Of a stretch of 64,000 nt of DNA, positions 22,501 to 33,700 are shown piece after piece. The DNA is taken from NCBI GenBank assembly GCA_033964015.1, contig CM066923.1, forward strand, positions 2,356,001 to 2,420,000, written 5' to 3'. Within the stretch, counting starts at the first letter, position 1, and each line of letters opens with the position of its first letter. Under the pieces are notes generated by a model. It had not been told where the DNA came from. It did no database searches and saw only the letters and a list, made by a program, of their open reading frames with translations. Source of the DNA: Scolanthus callimorphus (taxonomy: Eukaryota > Cnidaria > Anthozoa > Actiniaria > Edwardsiidae). The translations under genes were made by a program, and so were the position numbers.

Positions 22501-24679
22501 AAAACAAAAGTGTATATGCATCGACCGATTCTGTGATGGACTTCCGGTTTCCGTGTGTCCGTCGTCGCACAGGCAACCCACCAGTTTTGAGCGGGAAAAT
22601 GAGCACGCGCGCGCTTGAATTTAGTTGGCGATTTTTATTTGTAATGTTTAGAGATTTTGTTTTTTCGTGTTTGAATTTTCGACAAGTGAAGGAAAAATAT
22701 TTTCTTGTCCTTTATCAAAAACTGAAACGTTTCTAAAGCAAGCTGTCAAATCAAGGTATTTTAGACTAAAAGTCTACAGTAATGAAGCGGAGACAGATAA
22801 TATGTCGATGAACACGGTTGTTTCACAAGGGAAAAGAAGAGCGAGGGACGGAGAATGGAGGGGAAATACAGCAGGGAATGACATGTCGGAAGACAAATGC
22901 GACCGCTTGTCATCGAGAGAGAACGGGAAATTAATGTTCTCAACAAGAAGATGGAGGAAGCCCTAGTCAAAATGTCGAAACCTGAAGATGATTTAAAAAG
23001 GCAGAGACGAAAACTAACGAAAAAAGCGTCTAGAACATGTCTCGGAGTCTCAGAAGGAAAGATAGAAGGACAGCGCCAGATAATCGGAGAGGGAAGGTCA
23101 AAACTCGGAAGACTGTCGTCGTGCCGTGAAGTGAAAAGAAAAAACATTCTCAAGGTAGGTCACGTTTAAATTTGACCGTAGTTTTAGCTTTAAAAAGTTT
23201 TACCCTTTCAAAAGTATAAAAGTGACATTCGACAACTATATCGCAAATTTTTCATTCACGTTTTTTCGCGCCCCGGCGGCTCGCAACGCTACTTGGAAAA
23301 TGACGGAAAGTTCATTGTGTTTACTGTTTATTTGAGGATTCCAAGTGAAATACCATCGCATTTTTAAGTGATTTTCAATTTTACAACGATTCTACAGTAC
23401 TTCCGTTGCCATAGCTATGTGGTATTTAAAGTTTGTGAGAATTTATGATTTAAGCTTATTTGCTTGCGAAGGCAGCCATCTTGAATTGAACGTGGTCGAA
23501 CTTTGGAAAAACACTATGCAATGCAATCTCCAAACGCATCTTGTAGGTTCCCAAGATATTTTTCTGGTTATGATAGGGTGTGCTTCACGGTGTATTCCGC
23601 ATAAAACAGGCAAGTGGATATTTTAATCATTAGATTACTTTGTTCACTGTCGGAAGGCACAAACATTTTCAAATATGTTATTGGGGATACCAAATTAAAA
23701 TACCGTGTGAAAGTATCCGTATCCTCAGTAATGCAAATACTTTTTCTAAGTGAAAAATAGACAAACAAACAACCTAGTAAGGTAATCTATTTGAAAATCG
23801 AGTAACAATTGTAACAATTTATTTTATCAAGAACTCTAAAAAAGTGTTACAAACAAGGAAATTGGTTTTGTAATACTCCATCTAAGTTTCAACTTTGTGA
23901 CCAAAAATTACTCGATTTCTTGGTGGATTTCCTCTTAATCACTTTTTCCCCTTTACATGAAGCAGATTGAAATGCTTTTGCCATTGTTGGGCAACAGAGG
24001 CAATCTGTGTACCTCCCTCTAGGGCGATCCAACAGAAACATGGTAAGAGGGAGTGATAAAAATGCAACCTATTGTCAATGCAGTCTTTTCAAAGTGGCGA
24101 ATCTGAAAGACTGAATGTTATTCATCCTTGATTTTATGTTTTGGTCATTTTTATGGCTTAAGGGACTTCAGTATGTTCTGTTACTAAAATGTATAATGAT
24201 ATCCATGCCATATGCGTTGGTAAATTAGACTGGAAAAAAGAAGATCAATGTTTAAGTTTCATCAGGCTTATCAGTGACACCTATTCTCTTTCAATTTCAG
24301 TAATAAAGCAGCAGCCAGGGAGATGGCTCTTGGACAGGTCATGGCATAAGGCAAACACTAAATTAACTTGATATTAACATAAGTATTACATGGATGGCAG
24401 AAGAGATTTTGAAGTAAGGTGGTGGGGAGCAATAAGTAAGACAGAAAAGTTGAAAATCTGCTGAAAATTAAAGGGGCTGCTTGAAGCCCCCCACCCCTCT
24501 TCCGTCCATGTCTTATGATTACTAAATACTTGTCAAGACAGAACCAATTTAGTGCATTTGCAGTGCTGTTATTATTATTTTAAAATTTTGAGAGGAGAAA
24601 TTTTGAAATTTTGAAGGATAAACAATGCTGTCACAAGGTACTTGCTAAGGGAGTGTTCATTATTTAGTTTTTTTTTTTT

Positions 24680-24710
<31 letters not shown>

Positions 24711-27700
24711 TCAGTGTTCCATGCAACTCCACTTTCATTTTCTGTTTAGCCCCTCCTTTGGCAGTAGCAAAAATTTTTTTACCCCCCACCAGGAGGAGGC
24801 AACCCCCCTCCCCCCGCCCTATGCAATCGTCAATAATAAGCACTTCCTTACAGTGGTTTCTCTCCCTCGCTTGTTGTCGGCCTAAGAGAGAAGGAAACCA
24901 CTGCTCGCACGGTGGACTTCAAAAGGTACAACCCCCGCGGGACTCCCTATATTCAAATGCTAGGGTTGACCCTCATATTTTTTAGGGGTTAAAATCGGCA
25001 ATCTGATATTTTTTAGGGGTTCTAAAATAAAAAACGGTATGGTTAGAAAAAATACTGGTATTTTTTAGGGGGTTCTCACACAAATAAGGTACATAGGTAC
25101 AAAATATTTGAAAGAAGGATCTAGTGTATTTGAAACTCCAGAGGATACATTTGATGTATATCAAATAAACGGCCAGAATAACATTTAATCTGTCAACATT
25201 GTTGGTATTTTTTAGGGTATTTCCATACTGAGGGGTATTTTTTAGGGTGGAAATGTTTTCCAACCAGGTATTTTTTAGGGTCAAAATTCGAGTTTCCTGA
25301 CATCCCTAGCATTTTAACCTTAGAGTCCCCCCTCTGGGTACAGCCCTCTCCTCGCCTTGGTATATGTTATGTTCCAAGTCCTTCAAGAAAACTATGTATC
25401 ATGAATTCAAGAGTAATATATGAGTATTGTTATAACCAAGGTAGTTTTAAATGGACAATTAATTCATGGAAAGCAACATGTACATGTAAAAGTGTGGTGT
25501 GAACCCCCCTGAAATGCTCACAAATGAGAATGATCCTCCCCTTACGGTGCTTTAGATCAAGGATGCCCCTCCCCTCTGAGGCCTCAGCCCATCCCTCCAC
25601 CAGAAAAATTTTGTTTAATTTCTTTTTCAGTGGAATTTCAATAAATTTACAAAGAAGGTATGAGTAGAAAGACCAAAATTGGCAGCCACCTATTCTCTGC
25701 TCATAACATGGTTGGTATTTGTATTTTCTGGAATGACACATTTTATTAAAAATACACTGCTAATGTAATGTACATATATTGTGATTTTAATTAAAAAAAC
25801 TCATGACAAATAATTCCTTTATTTCTTTATTGCACTTGTTCTTTGTTAGAACCATTCCATTGGGAAGGGTTAGTACCCTATTATTTTCTGAAAGAGGTTC
25901 TTTATCTTACTTCCACAGGCCATGCCTATTTTTTTTGGTTCATCAACACAGAAAAATATGTAACCGGGAGCTCCGCTTTTAGCCAGTGGCTAAATCTATA
26001 TATTAAAAATAGATTCTTATTGTCGACTTTCATAGGCCTGGACATGAATACGCGCGATGGATTCTCTTATATCATTTTCTCTTGCCGTGGACTAAAATCT
26101 GGAATTCAAAATTTTTCAAATTTGTGACGTCACACTTTAGGACTCTATTGTTTGTTTTCCTGTAATCACAAAGTTGGTACGCGCGCGCTCATGCCACAGG
26201 AAGACCATAAAATGGCGGGAACATTACAAAAACCGATTGCGCGCACATCATGCTCTGTAACTATACTCAGCCATTTCCCTCGGAAATCGCCACATTTGCA
26301 TTTTGCGTTACGCCGTTGTGTTAAACAACTGTGACAGGGCTTTCAGCACAAGAAAGGCGTTACATGGTCACGCAAGGCTCGCTTTCATTCATTTCAACGT
26401 ATGAATCGCAAAGCAGGGTTTCTATATAGTGTAACAGTACATGCTTGTGTTGGGGCAAAGGGGCGTGAAGTCTTCTTGAAGTGGCCAGTTTGTGGTATTT
26501 TTCTAACCCATAGCCTCCCAGAATGGTTTGCCGAGCTAGCACCTTGACCATACGCTCCTACAGTCGACGATGTATACCGAGACCCCTCTAAAGGGCCGTT
26601 AGAAATGTTAAATACAGGGTGACATTACCTTAGTAAAGAGGTGCAGGGTACCATCTTGGTCTACAATGGATGATTTATACGTCTTGCCGTTAACAGTGGC
26701 CGTCAGATTCGTCTTTTCGCCAACCTTTTTTAGTGTCCCGTTCACATGGAAACTTTCGCCATCAATCTGAATGAATCACCACTTACATCATGATTATCAT
26801 CGTCCAAGTCACCAACGCAAGGGGTTGTGGGAAGGATTCGGTAGGCGCGCAAAGGATTATGGAAAGAATGAACTCAGAAAATTTCGGGCCTAACGAATCG
26901 GTCACACAACGCGCTCTCCCTTTTTGTCCCCCTTTCCTAATAATGAAAGTCCCGACAAACTTGGCTGCTTCAAAAAATAGTACCCATTCCATCGATGAAC
27001 TCTACCCCTGCCAAAATTCCAGAATCCTGTTGGACATTCCAAAGATTGAAATGAATACCGTGTGGAAATTTTGAGGTAAAAAGAAAGCCCCTGTAGAAAT
27101 TTCGTGGTCAGCTACTTTGTAGAAATTCCCCTGTGGAAATTCCAGGTTCCTTGCTAGGGTGTAACGGATATAAATGGAACAGCCCATTGCGACGACTTCA
27201 GGGTCCGGGGTCCACTTTGCAGTGTGCCAGGTGCACTTACAAAATACACAGCCGAATAGTTTATCCACACACTTAAACACTGTCAGCCTTATTTAATTCT
27301 ACACTCTGTTCTGGTTAAGTTACAAAATATGGCGGCGTCTGGTGTGGATGCTTCATTAAAAATATCAACAAACGATCGATGAGAATTGAACATCGCCCAT
27401 CGTTTTGTCTTTGTTACATTTTTTATATTGAAACATTTTTATTAATATAGTAAATATATTAATATAGTAGCACCCAAGTACAACTCCCCTCCCCCCTACA
27501 TCACTTTAACCCGTACATAAATACAAATACAAAACAAAAGAAAAAATATATTGTATATATAATATTGTCTTTGTTACTCACCTCTATGATAAACGATCCG
27601 TCGGGGTTATAGGTAACAAACATTTCAACCTCTGTAGAAATAAATAAAAATAATAGTACCTCACTTCCTTCCACAATGATGAAGTCCCGTGCTTCTCTGA

Positions 27701-30700
27701 TCGGTAGGCAAGCCCTACGTCTCATTATAAAAGAATGTACTCACTTGTATCACCATCGTTTAGTCTTATCCTTCGTCTCAATTCGCTGTTAATCCTGAAG
27801 GACGCGCTGCTGTTCCATAGAGAAAATTCGTCTAGGAAAAGGAAATGTTCCTCGATTAAAAAGCCATGAGGCATGTTTCGACAGAAAAAAAAAGCAGATA
27901 TGGGTTGAAAATCAATCGGCCTTTCAGAAGTTCTTTTGCATATATACTATAGAATACACTTCAAGTGTGGTAGTGGGCACAAATGGCCGAGTGAGGCTTA
28001 AGCGTCGTTGGTACCCTCTGAGTTTATACAATTTGCGGATCAGCCGGTAATATTTTGTAATCTGTTTAAGAAATTTTAATTAAACTTGAAACTTGAGTTA
28101 TGGGTTAAGGATGTTTGAAAACTGAGCCAATTTTACGTAAGACAAGAAAACATGCTTTGGTTACGTGCAGAAGGTGGTGTGAGATAGTGTTACCATTTGA
28201 AGTAAGGGATTTGATGTTTCGATGTTCTTGCTCTAAAAGTAGCAATCCCAAGGCCGCTTGAGCTAAATCCTCCTTTGGCATCGCCCCTTTCGCCGGAAAG
28301 AGGTCTTCATAGTGTTGCTGAAAAATGAATAAAAAATAGTTTTGAAAATCTCTTAAAGTTTAAAGACAATCGAAAGGGCGGCCCTTCGGTGTAATGAACG
28401 CACCATCGATTTTCACGGAACTTCGCTTTCCTTTCTTTCTTGTGTCAAAAGCACTAATACGGAGCAGTAAAGTATCCGCGAAGAGCCAACTGCTCAAACG
28501 AATGAAGAGATGTGGATGGTACAATATAAAGCGCGAGCTGCATGTAGGTAAATGAGGGGCATTTTGAACTTGTAAAGAAGGCGCACACTGTATCCTGGTT
28601 GTTGTGGGACATGTCAAAGACATTATTTCTAAACTAGAAAGTACGCGCTCGTTTCTAGTTGGAGTGGTCTCCCGCACTTCCCTTTTCAGTTTTCGAGAGC
28701 AGTGTACCTTTATAAAGTCTGTATGCACATCGCCTGCTTTGAAATGGCCGTGCTCACATAGACTTGTCAAGAAAGAAATGTTCGTCTCCAGGCCAACAAT
28801 CTGTTTATAAGAAAAAAGGGCACAAAATAGAGTCAATCAACCTAACTTGGATCTTCCTGTACACTGACATCTTTCAGAATGCTAGCGGCCTCTTTTTCAG
28901 TGAACGCCCGCGTAAATCGACAGAAATCCCTATTACGCACTCTAATTTTGGCGCGAGTGGTTTTAGCGTTTACGGCGTTGTATTTGTTTGTTTGTTTGTG
29001 ACCGTTTGTGTCAGTATTTTAATTAGTATGATGATCACTCCCACATCCTAGTGGTTCTTTAACGTCCCTCTGGTTCAGGTTCATGTGGCGCATGTGAGAG
29101 ACGCGACCTACGGTTTTACGTTCTTATCCAAGACAATGCAAAGGTTTAACCATTTGCAGATGTTGAAGCAACGCAGCGGCAGGTTCTTCTCATTGAGAAA
29201 TACCCTTAGTGTTGATCTGGCCGAGGTACGAACCCACGACCTCTAGCTCGTCAGACTGCCACTCTACCAGCTGAACTAACCGAGAGGCGGTGTTGTCCAG
29301 GAAAAGTGAGCGTGCCTTTGTCTACTCTATAGGGCAGCTGCTTTGCTAAACCCTCCTTACATTGTACTGTTTGAGTGATTCCTTCAGCAAGCCTAGAGCA
29401 GAGGGACGGCTCTCGGACCACACAACCAGCTTGGCTATCATTGGGTCGTAATAAGTGGAAACATCATCTCCTGCAATGACATGGAATTTAACAACGAGTC
29501 ATTCTATTTGACCACTTTATTACGTCATTTCGTGGTATATAAGAGGACATACCACGGAAAATCAGAGGACATTGTTAGTTGTACAACTGAAGATGGAAAT
29601 GGACTTATAGCTCACCCTGCCTGACACCCGTATCTATTCTTACATGACGGGTTTGCTGTGGTGTTGTGAGATGGTGCAAGGGGCCTGCACCAGGAGGAAA
29701 TCACTGCAAACCAAAAAGGAGAGTGTTATGCTACACAATTTCTTGACACAGTCATCATTATGAATTAACAATATCTGTTTCTTGCTCTCTCATCACCAAC
29801 AAAGGTCATCATCAGCAACACTTTCATCATTATTTGTATCATCATCATCATCATTGTCGACTCTAAACAGGACAAACTGTGTAGAATTTGATCATAAAAC
29901 AATTCTCTGAAACTTTAACTGAGCATAAAATATCTCACTTTCCTAAATTAAATCAAATGTATTTCCATCCCATTATTTTTCTTGAGTTCATGCTTTATCT
30001 CCCTAAATCGAGGCTACATACATAACAGACACTAGCCTGGGTGCTTAGTGCATGGGCGGTGGAACAGATTTTGAAGTGAGGGGGTTCATAGAGATGGCAA
30101 ACTGGGAGGCAGAGTTTACAGAAAACATGAAAATCTGCCATTCATGTAGTGGCATATGCTTTAGAACAGCTTTACTGCATTATTTGCTGCATCACATGCT
30201 ACATGTTCTATATACTGCTTCATGAGTCCCACAGTAAAACTCACCTGTCTGGATCCTCTGCATATACCCTAGCCTCAAATGCATGTCCTTGTAGTTGTAT
30301 TTGGTCCTGTGCAAGTGGTATCTCCTCGCCAGCGGCCACTTTCAGCTGCCACTCTACCAAGTCTTGACCAGTTATCATTTCTGTCACAGGATGCTCAACC
30401 TGATACAGATGCAATTGAATGCAATTGCTGAATGCAATAACATAGGCATAATGTTTCACAAAGAGTGATACTTTTAGACCTACCTAGGGCACTTACTTAA
30501 GGGGGGCGGGCATTCTTTGCACGTTTTTTTTTTTTTGGGGGGGGGGGGGTGATTTTTCATATTTTGTGTACAACATCCCCAAACATTTGTAGGGGAGGGG
30601 GGCTGCTCCACCTCACCCCCCTTGCTGACATGTTCCAATGTTTCATATGCTAACTAAGATAAATAGAAAGACAAAGTCTATGTACTAATTATTATTGATT

Positions 30701-33700
30701 GCTAAACTGATGTGATAAAATACCTGCAGTCTAGTGTTCATTTCCATAAAATAGAAATTCTGTTTAACATCCATGATGAACTCTACAGTACCTGACAAAC
30801 ACAATAAAAAGCAGTGAGTGTTCCATCTAATTGTGATGTGCTCTGTAATGATGCAACATTTACCTGCACCCACATAACCCACAGCTTTTGCAGCTTTAAC
30901 AGCAGCCTCTCCAATACTCCTGCGCACCTCGCCAGACACGCCAGGAGCAGGGGCCTCCTCTATAATCTTCTGGTGTCTTCTCTGTACACTACAGTCTCTT
31001 TCATATAAGTAGACAGCATTGCCATGTCTGTCACCAAATACTTGCACCTCAACATGCCTAGAGAGAAAAAGGAAAATACTCTTGATTGCATCTAACCATC
31101 TATGCTGTCTCATTACCAGCATCAGGGTGTTTCCTTCTAAGATGGGCCTAGTTGATCACGTAATATGTTTTGCTTTTAATGAAATAGAGGATTGATGAAA
31201 TACTCTAAACAGGCCTTCTGATATTTCTCGGAAAAAATGCTGAATTTTTCGAGATTTTAAGGGGAATTTCGCGGGAATTTCATGGAGAAAATCAGCGATT
31301 TCAGGGGATTTTGCGGAAAATTTTGGTGGTTTAAAGTACATATCACCCCTGAAAAGAGCGAAATGGGACGAATTCTACGAGTTTCAAGCTTTAAATTGAT
31401 GTATGATACGTGCGATTTGGATAAAACCCCAGCTCAGTACGTGCAGCCAAAAGTAGCCGATTTTGCTCTTTTGGTCACCCTGTGACTAACAGGCCGATAA
31501 TGGGATTACCGGGTCAAGCTTTCTTGTGACGTGTCCGGAGGTATTGTTTTCAGCTGTCACTCAAATGTAGATTCAAGAGAAGTGCACTACAATATATAAT
31601 TTTCTGCGGATGCATAAGAGAAACTCATTTTGATACGCTTGTCAACATCTATAGATGTAAATTATTTCGTATTTTGAATGTTTGAAATGTTTTTTCAACA
31701 CTACTAAGAGAACAATACCTCTCGCCACGTCATTCGACCCAGGCCCTTTTCAGCGCGGCCATCTTCGGCGAAGGAAATTATTCAAAAATCTGTAAAATAT
31801 TCATATTTCAATGAAATCGAAAATAGTTTTCGGTAAGTTACTTCTAATGTCTTATACTATTTGTCCCATTTCACTCTTTTCGGGGGTGATAGATATGCAC
31901 TTTAAGTGCCTAAAAAGACCTTCCTAAATAATATGAGTTGATATAGTGAAAGATCTATCAGTCTTGCTAAGAAAGAATACAGAATTTTCAAATTCACACG
32001 ATTTTTACAAGTTTAGAATGAGTTTCACCAATGAACCCCGGCTTCTAATCGCTTTTAGTGCCCATTTCCCTGCAGTATTACACTTAGAACGCCTTGCAGT
32101 TTTTTGTTGTGGCAATGAACTCAATTGATTTTGAATCGGTTTTGAAGGCAATTTCCCGACACATTTGGACTTTATGGCATAAAAACGACCCCAATAACTG
32201 TGACAAGTGTTTATTGTAGTTCAATGGGATGTATTTGCAAAATTCCTGGCAAATTCTGCATGATTTCACTGACTTTTTGCAAATTCTGGCAAATTCTGTG
32301 GGATTTCACGGATTTACCTAAATTTCGCCCGAAATATCAGAAGGCCTGTCTTAAATTACTGACCTGCAATATGATGTTTTGTAACTTACAGTCATAGTAG
32401 TGATGCCTTTATGGATCTTTTAAGGAGCAAAACAAGTCACATACCTTGGTGTTTCAACAAACTTTTCCACAAGCATTTTGTCGTCATTGAAAGACTTTAT
32501 TGACTCATTCTTAGCGGATTCCAGACTTGACATGAACTCCTCTGGCTTATTAACAATTCTCATTCCCTGGAACACAGAAAAGATGGCTTTTGATATTTTC
32601 AACAAATTTGATTGAAATCCTGAATTTTTCAAGTTACTTCAATAGTTTACAACAATAGTTTGTTGGAAGATTGTCGCACCAGTATAACAATGATTCAAAT
32701 CCTATGAAAAATTTGATTTTTTAAATCTTTTTCCAACAGCATTCCAGGCCACATTTCCCTTGTCCCACAAAGAGATATTTCACAGAATATGTAAATAAAA
32801 CAAGCATGTCAATCATTACCTTGCCTCCTCCTCCTCTAACAGCCTTGACCATAACAGGATATCTGACATAAAAAAAAATAATGTTTTAGGAATCAATGGT
32901 GTAGAGAAAACATTTTATTTACAACCAAAGTCAACTACAAGTAAAAACAAAGGCCAACAAATCTACAGTGTATTTTTTACCCAATTCTTTCAGCTTCTTG
33001 TTGCAATTTTTCAGGTGATTGGTCATCACCATGGTAACCCTCTATGATTGGCACTCCTGCATCACCCATAATGTATTTTGATGTGCTGTGAAATAACAAC
33101 AACACTATTTAGCTATACCATCTTTTTTTTTCTTTGACTTCTGCTCTTGGATCCTCTTCTTTGAGCAAATTAATTACTTTTTCCATGTTTGTGCAAATAA
33201 CTTTCTGCCTGTTTTCAGATAAACATCAATGTGCTCAATAACAAATACCTCTTTATTCCCATATCCCTTATCGCTGAAGCAGGTGGGCCAATAAATATGA
33301 TGTTTTCCCTTTCACACAATTCTGCAAACTCAGGATTTTCAGATAGAAATCCATAGCCAGGATGAATAGCCTACAAGACAAACATCAGGAAATAAATCTT
33401 TCCCAGATCACTTCCTTTTTGGTGACTGTAAATATGTCAATACTAAAGAGATCAATGTTTTTATTGATCAATTCCAGAAAAGTTAAAAACCCACCATAGA
33501 GAGAATCGGAAAATCCAGGGAGGTTAATACACACCATATTTTTCAAACAACCACTGTATGTTTCACTGAAAATTCCAGGGGGTTCGGGGATTCTTAGGTA
33601 AATTCCCTCCATGGTGAGGGGTAGGGATCATTTCTGGAACATTAAACATTTGATCAAATGATGAAATAAGAATGGAGCTATAAATAACTGAAATATGCCT

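Larger units (their letters stand above)
20562..26628. other. 6-kb MCCC1 intron with nested repeats
   Basis: This is the largest MCCC1 intron. It holds an inverted repeat at 20744-20955, the paired repeats at 20655-21085 and 25960-26150, a possible small nested gene at 21868-22230, a T-run followed by a G-run at 24669-24709, and a repeat built on TATTTTTTAGGG at 24970-25290. A weak coiled-coil-like frame on the plus strand (22897-23156, ending at a possible donor) is not supported enough to call a gene. Confidence 0.6.

Noticed and set aside
22897..23169. Plus-strand 90-codon frame rich in Lys, Arg and Glu ending near a gtaggt
   Set aside because: Stops surround it, there is no matching next exon, and composition alone explains the coiled-coil look; kept only as a remark.
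29215..29292. tRNA-like sequence on the minus strand
   Set aside because: A- and B-box-like parts are present, but the acceptor and anticodon stems do not pair well and a SINE body follows, so it is a SINE head, not a tRNA gene.
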